Source of the DNA: Streptomyces caniferus
Lineage (GTDB): Bacteria; Actinomycetota; Actinomycetes; Streptomycetales; Streptomycetaceae
Length of the DNA: 64,000 nucleotides
Assembly (NCBI RefSeq): GCF_009811555.1
Contig: NZ_BLIN01000002.1
Location: 310,001-374,000, forward strand
Direction: 5' to 3'
Shown here: positions 45,981 through 55,143 of the stretch, piece after piece
Layout of the letters: the number at the start of each line of letters is the position of its first letter
How positions within the stretch are numbered: the first letter of the stretch is position 1
The notes under the pieces: model-generated
What the model saw: only the letters and a program-made list of their open reading frames with translations
Told to the model about the DNA's origin: nothing
The model's database searches: none
Translations under genes and position numbers: made by a program

Positions 45981-47591
45981 CTAGTCGGTCGGCTTGACGC
46001 AGGACTCGTCGTTCTTCGGCAGCTTGCCGGTGGCCAGATAGCGGTTGACCTTCGCGTCCACGCAGGCGTTGTGGTACTCGCCGTAGAGCGCATGGCGGTT
46101 GGCACCCTTGAGGGTGAGCAGCCGGGAGCTCGGCAGCAGGCGGTGCAGGGCGAGACTGCTCTTGTACGTGGTGCGCGGGTCGCCGGTGGCGGCCACGAGC
46201 AGCGCCGGGGCGTCGTGACGCACCTGAGTGGGCTCCTCGCGCGGCCGGTCCCAGAAGGCGCACGGTCCGATGTTGTTGGTCAGCGGGCCGAACAGCGGAT
46301 GCTCGGCGCGGCTGCGCTCGATGTCCCGCCAATAGCGCTCGGGGTCGCGCGGGGCCGGCTTGTCCCCGCAGATGATCGCGGACTGCGCCATGGCGGACTT
46401 CATGTCCTCGCCGGTCAGCATGCCCCGCAGCGCTGTGGCGAACTGCGGGGACGGCCGGGTCGACTTCCCGTCCGCGGCCTTGGCCAATACAGACACTTGC
46501 TCGCTGAGGGCGGCCCGCCGCGGGTCGGTGTCGTCCGCGTTCCCGGCCGTGAGCAGGGACGGCACGTGGGTGTCGTCGAGGTGGAAGACCTCGGGGGCGG
46601 TGCCGACCGTCAGCGGGCGGCGCGCGGACGCCGCCAGGACACGGCGGACCGTGGCGAGGACCTCGGCGCGGGTGCGGCCGAGACCGTAGGTGCCGTCGCG
46701 GCGCGCCGCCCAGGCGGCCCAGTCGGAGAACGCCCGCTCGTTCTCGGGTTCGGCGCCCTGCAGCAGCCGGGGGCCGTAGTCGTCCGGGGCGATCGCCCCG
46801 TCGAGCACCGTCCGGTCGAAGCGGCCGGGGAACATCTGGGTGTACACCGTGCCCAGGTAGGTGCCGTACGAGTAGCCCAGGTAGGAGATCTTCCGCTCGC
46901 CGAGCGCGCCGCGGATGACGTCCATGTCGCGGGCCGTGTTGCGGGTGCTGATGTGCGGCAGCACCGACGCGTTGGTTGACCGGCACTTGTCGGCCAGGCC
47001 CTTCTGGAACGTCACCTGCCGCTCGAAGCTCGCGCGGCCGAGACCGGCCGAGAGGATGCTGGTGCCGACGGACCAGCCACAGTCGAGCGGGGTGCTGCGG
47101 CCGACGAAGCGCGGGTCGAAGCCGATGACGTCGTAGCGCGGGCCGACCGCTTTCATCTTCCTGCGGACGTCCGGCGGGGATTCGAGGGCGGGGCCGCCGG
47201 GGCCGCCGTTGTTGAGGAGCATCGAGCCGATGCGGTGGCGGGTGTCGGTGGCCTTGAGCCGGGATATCGCGACGGTGATCGTCCGCCCCCGGGGAGCGGC
47301 GTAGTCCAGCGGTACGGTCACGTCCGCGCACTGCACGCCGGCCTTCTCCAGGTCGTGGCCCATCGCGTCGTCGGGGCCCTGGACGCAGGTGCCCCAGGCA
47401 AGGCGCTGCCGGTAGTAGCGGTCGAGTCCTGCCCCGGCCCCCGTGCGGTCTCCGGCGGTCGTCGCGGCCCGGTCGCGGTCCGCGGCGGGGCGCGCGGTGG
47501 CGATGGCCACGGCGGGGGAAGCGGTGAGGCAGGCGACGAGGGCGAGGCCCGCGGCCGAGGCGCGGCGCAGGGACGGGCTGAGGGTGATCAC
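45981..47591 (-). CDS. Secreted alpha/beta hydrolase of the tripeptidyl-aminopeptidase (S33) family
   Basis: A 536-residue exported serine hydrolase. A Sec signal (about residues 1-30, ending ASPAVAIATA) leads into the alpha/beta fold with GSMLLNNGGPGGPAL (oxyanion region), nucleophile elbow GYSYGTYLG and the C-terminal TAP domain with the Asp/His ends (ALLVAATGDPRTTY, ANRHALYG). Streptomyces relatives remove tripeptides from secreted proteins or act as mycelium-bound peptidases. The GTG at 47591 has AAGGAGA upstream and overlaps the stop of the previous gene by 4 bp, so the two are coupled. Confidence 0.88.
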   Translation of the reverse strand: MITLSPSLRRASAAGLALVACLTASPAVAIATARPAADRDRAATTAGDRTGAGAGLDRYYRQRLAWGTCVQGPDDAMGHDLEKAGVQCADVTVPLDYAAPRGRTITVAISRLKATDTRHRIGSMLLNNGGPGGPALESPPDVRRKMKAVGPRYDVIGFDPRFVGRSTPLDCGWSVGTSILSAGLGRASFERQVTFQKGLADKCRSTNASVLPHISTRNTARDMDVIRGALGERKISYLGYSYGTYLGTVYTQMFPGRFDRTVLDGAIAPDDYGPRLLQGAEPENERAFSDWAAWAARRDGTYGLGRTRAEVLATVRRVLAASARRPLTVGTAPEVFHLDDTHVPSLLTAGNADDTDPRRAALSEQVSVLAKAADGKSTRPSPQFATALRGMLTGEDMKSAMAQSAIICGDKPAPRDPERYWRDIERSRAEHPLFGPLTNNIGPCAFWDRPREEPTQVRHDAPALLVAATGDPRTTYKSSLALHRLLPSSRLLTLKGANRHALYGEYHNACVDAKVNRYLATGKLPKNDESCVKPTD

Positions 47592-48850
47592 GCGGTCTCC
47601 TTGGGCTGGTGGGTGCGGTCGCCGGCGCAGAAGGCGCTGTCGACGACGGCGCGGAAGTCGGCTTCGGCCCGGTCGGTGTCGGGCACCTTGGTGAGGGCGA
47701 GGGAGATGCTGCGGCCGTCGGGAGTGACCGCGCCCAGCGCGCGGTGGCCGCCGGGCACCGTCCCGCCGTGCCCCCACCACATGCCGCCGCACGTCAGCGG
47801 GGAGGCGATCAGCCCGAGTCCGTACCGGGCGCCGGGCCACAGGCGCCGCGGGTCGGCGGGGACGGTGCGCTGCATCTCGGCGAGCCAGCGCGCGGGCACC
47901 AACTCGCCGCCGAACAGCCCGCGGTAGAACCGGTTCACGTCGGCGGGCGTGGAGATCAGCGCGCCGCCCGCGCCACCGAAGGTCACGTTCCACGCGGTCC
48001 CGTCGGCCAACGGCGCGCCGTCCGGCCGCTCCCGGCCCGGCTGCCCGGAACCCTGCCGCCGCTCGGGGGCGGGGAAGTAGCTGTGCGAGTGCGGGCCCCG
48101 GATGCGGGTGCCGTCGCCGGGCCAGTAGGTGTCGCGCAGGCCGAGGGGTTCGAGGATCCGGCGGGTCACCTCCGCCTCGACGCCGTGCCCGGTGACCTTC
48201 TCGACCACGAGTCCGGCGAGGAGGGCATTGGTCGTGGCGTAGTGCCACTTCTTGCCCGGATGCGGCATCTTCAGCGCGGCCGCGATCAGTTCACGGGGCT
48301 CGAAGTGGCGGAACCGCCACTCGTGCACGGGCCTCCGGCCGAGGGAATCGACGTAGTCGGGAAGGCCGCTGGTGTGCTGGAGGAGCTGCCGTACGGTGAT
48401 CGTGCGGCCGTCGTAGCCGTTGCCCCGGATGAGGCCGGGCAGATACCGCTCCACCGGGGCGTCCAGTCCGACCCGGCCCTCCGCGGCGAGCTGCACGACG
48501 ACCGTGGCGGTGAAGGTCTTGGTGATGCTGCCGATCCGCAGCCGGTCCCCGGCGTTCATCGGGCGGCCGGTCGCCAGGTCCGCGACGCCGCGGGCCGCCG
48601 TCCACCGGCCGCAGCCCGGCCCGGCCACTTCGGCGGCCGCGCCCGGAATGCCGTGCCGGGTGACCAGGGTGCCCAGGGAGCGGGCGACCGCACCGCGCGC
48701 CGCGCCACAGTCGACCGCCGGGGCCGCCGCGTTCGCCGCGGGCGCGGCGAGCACCAGCACGGCCGAGGCGGCGGCCAACGCCGCCACGCAGCGCTCCGGG
48801 CGACGCCTGCCTAAGGGGGCTTTCTTCGCTTTCGTCAGTACATCTCTCAC
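47588..48850 (-). CDS. Exported serine hydrolase, class C beta-lactamase / DD-carboxypeptidase type
   Basis: A 420-residue protein with a hydrophobic signal (about 22-44) and a beta-lactamase fold. The nucleophile motif is SITK in RIGSITKTFTATVV, and the third motif HGG is in WWGHGGTVPGG. The second motif, normally YSN or YAN, is YAT here (HYATTNALLAGLVVE); the Asn is replaced by Thr, with another Asn two residues on. It may be a peptidase or esterase rather than a beta-lactamase. The GTG start at 48850 lacks a clear ribosome site, so the start is uncertain. It is coupled to the downstream peptidase gene. Confidence 0.83.
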   Translation of the reverse strand: MRDVLTKAKKAPLGRRRPERCVAALAAASAVLVLAAPAANAAAPAVDCGAARGAVARSLGTLVTRHGIPGAAAEVAGPGCGRWTAARGVADLATGRPMNAGDRLRIGSITKTFTATVVVQLAAEGRVGLDAPVERYLPGLIRGNGYDGRTITVRQLLQHTSGLPDYVDSLGRRPVHEWRFRHFEPRELIAAALKMPHPGKKWHYATTNALLAGLVVEKVTGHGVEAEVTRRILEPLGLRDTYWPGDGTRIRGPHSHSYFPAPERRQGSGQPGRERPDGAPLADGTAWNVTFGGAGGALISTPADVNRFYRGLFGGELVPARWLAEMQRTVPADPRRLWPGARYGLGLIASPLTCGGMWWGHGGTVPGGHRALGAVTPDGRSISLALTKVPDTDRAEADFRAVVDSAFCAGDRTHQPKETA

Positions 48851-48986
48851 ACCGTCAGACGCTAGAAGCGCGCCCGCCGGTACTCACTCCGGCTGTCCCC
48901 CCAATCTCAGGGGTGCCAACTCCAACACCGCCTCATCCGGGGCGGAGGGCGGAGGGCTCATCCCCCATCCCCCATCCCCCGAATTC

Positions 48987-50678
48987 TCAAGTCCCGTACA
49001 CACCACCGACGTTGTTGCGCGGCGCCGGACGTGTCCTCGCGGCAGGGCCCACGGCGAAGGCGCGGAGCAGGTTCTCGGTGGTGCGGGTGACGAAAGCACC
49101 CGTCCGCCCGTCCATCCCGTGGTTGCGTCCGTTGTCGCGCGTGCCCGCCATGAGGGCCTCGACCCACCGCATCGTTCCGGAGGAGAAGACGCCGGCGCCG
49201 CTCGGCACGGTGTAGTAGGCGGAGTCCGCGTGGCTGCTCCGGCCGTTGCAGACCAGCGGGGAGTGGGCGAGGATCTCCAGCCGCTCCGGCGTGGGCGCCT
49301 CCGGGGTGACCCGGTCGTACTCCACCCCGACGAGGTGGCCGAAGGCATCGCCCCGCTTCGCTCCCGTCCCCGCGAAGAGCCAGTGGTCCGCGCTGTGGAC
49401 GACATACGGCGCGTCCGTGGGGTAGCCCTCGTAGAGGACGCCGGTCAGGGCGGACTCCGGGTCGGCGGCGGGCGGTTGACGGAAGTCGTGGGTGGGCAGG
49501 GCCCGGTGCGGACCGGCGAAGCGCGGGTCGTCCCGGTAGGCGGTCTTGTAACAGACCACGGTACGAAGAGCACCGGACGGCCCCGGCTCCAGCCTGACCC
49601 GTCGGAAGCAGGCGTTGGCCCCGAGGAAGGCCAGATTGGTGCCGGCATCGCGGGCCCCGGTGACGTGCTGCCGCTGCTGCGGGGTCCAGTACTCGTCGTG
49701 GCCGAGCGAGAGCGCCGCCGTGGCGCCCTGCAGTGCCGACGGGGTGCGGTGGACGTCCACCCCCGTGGTGTAGGCGAGCGGAATGCCGAGCCGTTCCGCG
49801 AGGACCACCAGCGCACGTTCGTGGACGAGGAACTTCCCCGCGCCGTTGGTGTCGTAGGGCCGGTCGAAGCTGACGGCCAGCGACCGCGTCCCGTACGCGC
49901 CGTCCGCGCCCCGGTAGAGGCTGTAGCCGCCCCATGCGTTGTACGCCTGCCAGGTCGTCACCGCGTGCATCAGCACCGTCCGGCCCGCGGTGTGTGCCGA
50001 GCGGACGATCAACGGGACGTACCGCTGGTGCCCGTGCTCCGCGTCCAGCCGGAGCAGATAGGCGCCCGGCGGCCAGCCGTCGGCACGCACCGCGAGGGTG
50101 CGCTGCCAGTCGGCCCGTACGCTGCGGGTCCCGGGCAGAAGCCGCGGACGGCGCTGGCGCTGCCCGGCCACCCGGTCCGAGTGCCAGACCAACCGGGCCT
50201 GGGCGCCGCGGTACCAGCCCACCCGGTAGGCCGCCACCCGGAAGCCGGGTGCGGTGGTCGAGACATACAGCCCGAACTCCTCACCCGGCAGGACGCTCAC
50301 CTTGTCGCTGTAACCCTGCACCGCATCGGGCGGACCCGCCGAGCGGATCCGCCAGTCGGGGCTTCCCGGCCGGTCCCGCTCCACGGCGAGGTCCGGCTGG
50401 TCGCCACCGGTGGAGCCGGCACCCGATGTGGCGTCACAGCCGGCGGTCACCCCCACGGCGATACCGGCGGCGCTCGCGGCGGCGGCTCCGAGGAACCGCC
50501 TGCGCCCCAGGCCGCCCGGGACACCGGGGTTGTTCGGGCCGCCTGGACTGCCTGCGGTGCCTGGACTGCCCGAATGGCCCTCGTCGTCACGGTTCTCGCC
50601 GTGTCTGTCGCCGCGTCGCCCGGCCCCGCCATGCGGCCGGCCGCCGTGCCGATCGCCGTGCAGTGGGTCGTCGCCCAT
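48987..50678 (-). CDS. Tat lipoprotein related to N,N-dimethylformamidase large subunit C-terminal region
   Basis: A 563-residue exported protein. The first 58 residues before the twin-arginine motif are rich in Gly, His and Asp and contain collagen-like GxP repeats, an unusually long n-region. RRRFLGAAAASAAGIAVGV is followed by a lipobox (TAGC). The remaining 480 residues match the family named after the DMFase large subunit C-terminal domain (AYRVGWYRGAQARLVW, YNAWGGYSLYRG, LGHDEYWTPQQRQHV, LAFLGANACFRR). DMFase cleaves formamides, but most relatives are uncharacterised. The ATG at 50678 follows GGGAG. It stands alone, 276 bp from the divergent membrane protein. Confidence 0.82.
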   Translation of the reverse strand: MGDDPLHGDRHGGRPHGGAGRRGDRHGENRDDEGHSGSPGTAGSPGGPNNPGVPGGLGRRRFLGAAAASAAGIAVGVTAGCDATSGAGSTGGDQPDLAVERDRPGSPDWRIRSAGPPDAVQGYSDKVSVLPGEEFGLYVSTTAPGFRVAAYRVGWYRGAQARLVWHSDRVAGQRQRRPRLLPGTRSVRADWQRTLAVRADGWPPGAYLLRLDAEHGHQRYVPLIVRSAHTAGRTVLMHAVTTWQAYNAWGGYSLYRGADGAYGTRSLAVSFDRPYDTNGAGKFLVHERALVVLAERLGIPLAYTTGVDVHRTPSALQGATAALSLGHDEYWTPQQRQHVTGARDAGTNLAFLGANACFRRVRLEPGPSGALRTVVCYKTAYRDDPRFAGPHRALPTHDFRQPPAADPESALTGVLYEGYPTDAPYVVHSADHWLFAGTGAKRGDAFGHLVGVEYDRVTPEAPTPERLEILAHSPLVCNGRSSHADSAYYTVPSGAGVFSSGTMRWVEALMAGTRDNGRNHGMDGRTGAFVTRTTENLLRAFAVGPAARTRPAPRNNVGGVYGT

Positions 50679-50828
50679 CGCGCTGCTCCCGTGCGCACCC
50701 GTCCCGCCGAGCTGTCAGGACGATCATCCGCCGCCCCGCGTCGCCCGACGACTTCAGGAAGCCCGAATGCGGGTACGGCGGCCGCCCCTGAACCGCAGAC
50801 GGGAGGCGGCCACGGCGCGCCCCACTCG

Positions 50829-50852
50829 TTCGTCTACAGTCATGTAGACGAA
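50829..50852. promoter_or_regulatory. BlaI/MecI-like palindrome (TTCGTCTACA-N4-TGTAGACGAA)
   Basis: Two perfect 10-base arms (50829-50838 and 50843-50852) flank GTCA. TACA/TGTA spacing is that used by BlaI/CopY-type repressors. It lies between a divergent lipoprotein gene and a membrane protein gene, 103 bp before the latter. No BlaI gene is in the window. Confidence 0.55.
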
Positions 50853-50954
50853 AGCTGGGCAGTGCTCACCGGCCACGCGTGGCCGTGCTGAAGCGCGCCC
50901 ACACGTCAGAAGGTCGCGGACACGGCGCACCGCGCCGGAAGGGCGGACAGGACG

Positions 50955-51800
50955 ATGACGCAGTCGAGCAGCGAGGCGCTGGCACGGCCCGTGGACGGGG
51001 AATGGTCCCGCACGCCCGCACCCAAGGGCGGCCACGGGCCGGGCTGGAGCAAGGTACCGCAGGTCACAGCCCTGTTCTGGGGAGTGAAGGTACTCACCAC
51101 CGGCATGGGCGAGACGGCCTCGGACTACCTCGGCCGGACGCTCGGCCCGATACCGGCCGGCGCCCTGGGACTGGCCGGGCTGGTGGCCCTGCTGGTCCTC
51201 CAGTTCCGGACCACCCGCTACCGGCCCTGGGTCTACTGGTCCGCCATCGTCATGGTCAGCGTCTTCGGCACGATGGCCGCCGACGTCGTGCACGTCATGG
51301 CCGGCATCCCCTACACGGTCTCGGTCATCGCCTTCTCCCTCGGCCTGGCCGCGCTCCTGACCGCTTGGTACGTCTCCGAGGGAACGCTCTCCATCCACAG
51401 CGTCCGCACCCGCCGCCGCGAGACGTTCTACTGGGCGACCGTGCTCACCACCTTCGCCCTCGGCACCGCGGTCGGCGACCTCACCGCGGGCACCCTGGGC
51501 TGGGGGTACCTCCCCTCCGGCGTCCTGTTCACCGCCCTCATCGCGGTGCCCGCACTGTCCGGGCGCTTCCTCGGACTGAACGCCGTCGCCGCCTTCTGGT
51601 GGGCCTACGTGCTGACCCGCCCGCTCGGAGCCTCCTTCGCCGACTGGATGGGCGTCTCCACCCCCCGCGGCGGCCTCGGCTGGGGAACGGGGCCGGTCAC
51701 CCTGACCCTCATCGTCCCGATCGTGCTGCTCGTGGGCTACCTGGCGATCAGCCACCAGGACACCCCGCCCGAGCCGGCGGACACGGGCACCGCCGGCTGA
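50955..51800 (+). CDS. COG4705-type membrane protein
   Basis: A 281-residue membrane protein with about eight helices arranged as an internal repeat. KVPQVTALFWGVKVLTTGMGETASDYLG and TFYWATVLTTFALGTAVGDLTAGTLGWGY are the two related halves typical of COG4705/DUF347. The function is unknown; in some bacteria these proteins relate to metal stress. ATG at 50955 with GGACAGGACG upstream. The palindrome 103 bp upstream is its likely regulatory site. It is followed by a 24-bp repeat tract and the convergent LLM gene. Confidence 0.8.
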   Translation: MTQSSSEALARPVDGEWSRTPAPKGGHGPGWSKVPQVTALFWGVKVLTTGMGETASDYLGRTLGPIPAGALGLAGLVALLVLQFRTTRYRPWVYWSAIVMVSVFGTMAADVVHVMAGIPYTVSVIAFSLGLAALLTAWYVSEGTLSIHSVRTRRRETFYWATVLTTFALGTAVGDLTAGTLGWGYLPSGVLFTALIAVPALSGRFLGLNAVAAFWWAYVLTRPLGASFADWMGVSTPRGGLGWGTGPVTLTLIVPIVLLVGYLAISHQDTPPEPADTGTAG

Positions 51801-51828
51801 GGGCGACGAAGCCGCGCCCGTCCTCGCT

Positions 51829-51920
51829 CGGCTGCCGCGCCCGCCGTGACTCGGCGTGCCCCGTCCGCCCTCGCTCGACGTGCCGCGTCCGCCATCACTC
51901 GGCGTACCGCGTCCGTCCGG
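51829..51920. repeat. 24-bp imperfect tandem repeat
   Basis: TCGGCGTG/TCGACGTG/TCGGCGTA elements start at 51851, 51875 and 51899, exactly 24 bp apart, each followed by a CCGCGTCCGYC-type end. A more diverged copy starts at 51829. The tract fills the gap between convergent genes. Confidence 0.7.
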
Positions 51921-51922
51921 CC

Positions 51923-52825
51923 TCAGGAACCAGCCAACGCCGGTGCCAGCTCCCGCAGTTGTTCCAGTCCCAGACCGCGCTGCGGGGCGAGGGGCTGGAG
52001 GGCAACGTGGTCCGCTCCCGCGTCGTGGTGTTCCTGTACGCGCCGCCGGATGGCATCCACGTCACCCCAGGCCACGATCGCGTCCACCAGCCGGTCGCTG
52101 CCGCCGTCGGCGAAGTCCTCGTCGCCGAAGCCGAGCCGGCGCAGATTGCCGGTGTAGTTGGGCAGTTGCAGATACAGGTGCGTGTGGTGTTCGCGGGCCA
52201 GCGAGCGGGCCGTCGCGGGGTCGGACTCCAGGAGTACGGCCTGTTCGGGGGCGAGCAGCGGGCCGGTGCCGAGGATCTCGCGGGCGCGGGCGGTGTGTTC
52301 GGGGGTGACGAAGTACGGGTGGGCGCCGGCCGCGTGGTCCCGCGCCAGTTCCAGCATCTTCGGACCGAGCGCCGCCAGCACGCGGCCCGGCGGCGGGTCG
52401 GCGACCGGGCCGTCGTACGGGGCCTCGTCCATCGCGTCGAGATACGCCCGCACCGCCGCGAGCGGCTTGGCGTAGCGGTGACCGCGCGCGTCCACCAGCG
52501 GGGCGTGGCTCGCCCCCAGGCCCAGCAGGAAGCGTCCGTCGTAGGCCTCGGCCAGGCTCTGCGCGGCGGCGTGCGCGGCGGACGCGTCCCTGACCCAGAT
52601 GTTGGCGATGCCGGTGGCGACCGTGATCCGTTCCGTGGCGGCCAGCAGCAGACCGGCCAGGCTCATCGACTCGGTGCCCGGCGACTCGCCGAACCACAGT
52701 GCGCCGTAGCCCAGTTGCTCGATCTCGGCCGCGGCCTCACGCGCGACGGCGCCCGGCACCCGGCCGAGCCCGCCGTGCCAGACCCCGACCCGGCCGATCC
52801 GGGAAGCGAGAGCGTGCTGCGGCAT
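51923..52825 (-). CDS. LLM-class (F420-dependent type) oxidoreductase
   Basis: A 300-residue enzyme with the luciferase-like barrel of the F420 group. Motifs include GRVGVWHGGLG at the start, EQLGYGALWFGES, ATGIANIWVRDASAAHAAAQSLAEAYDGRFLLGLGASHAPLVDA and VLAALGPKMLELARD. Streptomyces make F420 and have many such enzymes, with varied substrates. The ATG at 52825 gives MPQHALASRIGRVGVW. A broken methyltransferase precedes it. Substrate cannot be predicted. Confidence 0.88.
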   Translation of the reverse strand: MPQHALASRIGRVGVWHGGLGRVPGAVAREAAAEIEQLGYGALWFGESPGTESMSLAGLLLAATERITVATGIANIWVRDASAAHAAAQSLAEAYDGRFLLGLGASHAPLVDARGHRYAKPLAAVRAYLDAMDEAPYDGPVADPPPGRVLAALGPKMLELARDHAAGAHPYFVTPEHTARAREILGTGPLLAPEQAVLLESDPATARSLAREHHTHLYLQLPNYTGNLRRLGFGDEDFADGGSDRLVDAIVAWGDVDAIRRRVQEHHDAGADHVALQPLAPQRGLGLEQLRELAPALAGS

Positions 52826-52963
52826 CGTTCCTCCATTGACTGGGCGCTGCGAGCCCGTGCGCCTCCGGGCACATCCGTGACGCCGGAAGGGGCTCCTCCT
52901 CGATCACAGCACGACGGCGGGGCGGACCATTCCCGACGCACCGAGGAAGCGCACGGGAGGCGG

Positions 52964-53270
52964 TCAGCGGCCTTCGCCGAAGGGCCGGAGGCCCCAGGCC
53001 GAGATCATCGGTGCGGTGGCGAGATCGAGGCGCCCCGACGCGACGGCGGCGAGGTGCCGCTCGATCTCCAAGCTCCTGTCCGGGTCCGTACTCGTCGGGG
53101 CAGATCAGCGGCTGCAGGGCGGGATCGGCGTCCTCGATCAGCAGCCACCCGCCGGGGCGCAGCGCCTGGACCATGGAGCGCAGCGCGGCGGCGCGGTCGG
53201 CGACATGGACACCCGCCGGAGCGCGGCCACCGCGCTCCCCCGGCCAACAGATCACCGCACGCCACAGCAC
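52964..53270 (-). pseudogene. Remnant of a SAM-dependent methyltransferase
   Basis: One frame keeps VADRAAALRSMVQALRPGGWLLIEDADPALQPL, the late motif region of a class I methyltransferase. After PGQEL it goes out of frame, and a second frame gives the family's C-terminus EIERHLAAVASGRLDLATAPM and SAWG, ending at 52964. The SAM-binding front part and about 100 residues of the middle are missing. No ribosome site was seen. It looks like decay after a deletion plus frameshift. Confidence 0.6.
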
Positions 53271-53375
53271 GTGGCCGGCCCGTACGGCGCCAGCATCGCG
53301 TGGCCGCCCCGTACGCCGAAGCGACCGCCCCTCCGGAGAGGGACGGCCGCTCGGTACTGCCGGATCAGGGGAGCG

Positions 53376-54884
53376 TCAGCCCTCGACGCCCAGCTTCTCC
53401 AGGATCAGTTCGCGCACCCGGGCCGCGTCGGCCTGGCCCCGCGTGGCCTTCATGACCGCGCCGACCAGGGCACCGGCCGCGGCCACCTTGCCACCGCGGA
53501 TCTTGTCGGCGATGGCTGCGTTGGCGGCGATCGCCTCGTCGACGGCGGTGCCCAGGGCGCCCTCGTCGGAGACGACCTTCAGGCCGCGCTTCTCGACGAC
53601 GGTGTCCGGGTCGCCCTCGCCGGCCAGCACACCCTCGATGGTCTGACGGGCCAGCTTGTCGTTGAGGGAGCCGTCCGCGACCAGCGCGGTGACCCGGGCG
53701 ACCTGCTCGGGGGTGATCGGCAGGGCGTCCAGGTCCACGCCGTCCTCGTTGGCACGGCGGGCCAGTTCGCCCATCCACCACTTACGGGCCGAGGCGGAGT
53801 CCGCACCGGCGTCGACGGTGGCGGTGATCAGGTCGACCGCACCCGCGTTGAGGATCGACTGCATGTCGTGCTCGGAGATGCCCCACTCCTCGCGCAGCCG
53901 GTTGCGGCGGACCCGCGGCAGCTCGGGGAGCGCGGCGCGCAGTTCCTCGACCCACTCGCGCGAGGGGGCCACCGGCACCAGGTCCGGCTCGGGGAAGTAG
54001 CGGTAGTCCTCGGCGTTGTCCTTGATGCGGCCGGCCGTGGTGGAGCCGTCCTCCTCGTGGAAGTGCCGGGTCTCCTGGATGATCGTGCCGCCGGACGAGA
54101 GCACCGCGGCGTGCCGCTGGATCTCGAAGCGGGCCGCACGCTCCACGGAGCGCAGGGAGTTGACGTTCTTGGTCTCCGAACGCGTACCGAACTTCTCGGT
54201 GCCGTTGGGGCGCAGCGACAGGTTCACGTCGCAGCGCATCTGGCCCTGTTCCATCCGGGCCTCGGAGACGCCGAGCGCCTTGATGAGCTCGCGCAGCTCG
54301 GCGACGTACGCCTTGGCGACCTCGGGGGCCCGCTCGCCCGCGCCCTCGATCGGCTTGGTGACGATCTCGATGAGCGGGATGCCGGCGCGGTTGTAGTCCA
54401 GGAGCGAGTGCCGGGCACCCTGGATACGGCCGGTAGCACCACCGATGTGGGTGGACTTGCCGGTGTCCTCCTCCATGTGGGCGCGCTCGATGTGCACCCG
54501 GAAGACCTCCCCGTCCTCCAGCTGTACGTCGAGGTAGCCGTCGAAGGCGATCGGCTCGTCGTACTGGGAGGTCTGGAAGTTCTTCGGCATGTCCGGATAG
54601 AAGTAGTTCTTCCGGGCGAAGCGGCACCATTCGGCGATGGAGCAGTTCAGCGCCAGGCCGATCTTGATCGCGGACTCGACGCCGATCGCGTTGACGACGG
54701 GCAGCGAGCCGGGCATGCCCAGGCAGGTGGGGCAGGTCTGCGAGTTGGCGTCCGCGCCGAGAGTCGTGGAACACCCGCAGAACATCTTGGTCTTGGTGCC
54801 GAGCTCGACATGGACCTCCAGGCCCATGACGGGGTCGTACGTCGCGAGGGCGTCCTCGTACGACACCAGGTCAGTGACAGTCAC
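53376..54884 (-). CDS. gatB: Aspartyl/glutamyl-tRNA amidotransferase subunit B
   Basis: A 502-residue subunit of GatCAB, which converts Glu-tRNA(Gln) or Asp-tRNA(Asn) to the amide form. The start [28 protein letters not shown] is typical. The zinc cysteines lie in CGC and CPTCLGMPG, the kinase core is [11 protein letters not shown], and the GatB/YqeY tail domain fills residues 350-500 ([31 protein letters not shown]). The 80-aa membrane protein gene lies just upstream, 17 bp away. Together with gatC and gatA it forms one operon. Confidence 0.97.
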   Translation of the reverse strand: MTVTDLVSYEDALATYDPVMGLEVHVELGTKTKMFCGCSTTLGADANSQTCPTCLGMPGSLPVVNAIGVESAIKIGLALNCSIAEWCRFARKNYFYPDMPKNFQTSQYDEPIAFDGYLDVQLEDGEVFRVHIERAHMEEDTGKSTHIGGATGRIQGARHSLLDYNRAGIPLIEIVTKPIEGAGERAPEVAKAYVAELRELIKALGVSEARMEQGQMRCDVNLSLRPNGTEKFGTRSETKNVNSLRSVERAARFEIQRHAAVLSSGGTIIQETRHFHEEDGSTTAGRIKDNAEDYRYFPEPDLVPVAPSREWVEELRAALPELPRVRRNRLREEWGISEHDMQSILNAGAVDLITATVDAGADSASARKWWMGELARRANEDGVDLDALPITPEQVARVTALVADGSLNDKLARQTIEGVLAGEGDPDTVVEKRGLKVVSDEGALGTAVDEAIAANAAIADKIRGGKVAAAGALVGAVMKATRGQADAARVRELILEKLGVEG

Positions 54885-54900
54885 GGTGAAACTTTCCCTC

Positions 54901-55143
54901 TCAGCCCAGCAGGACGTCGTCGTCGCCCAGGCGCTTCAGTTCGCGGTAGAGGATCGCCAGGCCGGTGACGATCGCCGCGGCCGAAACGGCGGCGTCGACC
55001 AGCCGGAGCGTGTCGCTCTCCTGACGGGCCAGCTTCGCCTGCTTCGCGACGCTGATGGCGCCGAACGCGGTGCTGCCGATCGACAGGTACAGACCGGACT
55101 TCGACTTCTTGAAGTTCTTGGCCTTCTTGGTCATGGCGCTCAC
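54901..55143 (-). CDS. Small membrane protein inserted in the gat operon, 80 aa
   Basis: An 80-residue protein starting [20 protein letters not shown], then one hydrophobic helix (about 19-36), a charged KQAKLARQE stretch and a second (about 49-65), ending [13 protein letters not shown] at 55143 overlaps the gatA stop (GTGA), so it is translationally coupled to gatA. An ATG at 55134 is an alternative start. Streptomyces carry this gene between gatA and gatB; its role is unknown. Confidence 0.8.
   Translation of the reverse strand: MSAMTKKAKNFKKSKSGLYLSIGSTAFGAISVAKQAKLARQESDTLRLVDAAVSAAAIVTGLAILYRELKRLGDDDVLLG

Noticed and set aside
52737..53270. 177-residue intact methyltransferase-like protein
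   Set aside because: Only the middle is methyltransferase-like; the second half continues in the wrong frame and the true C-terminus lies in another frame, so it is a pseudogene.
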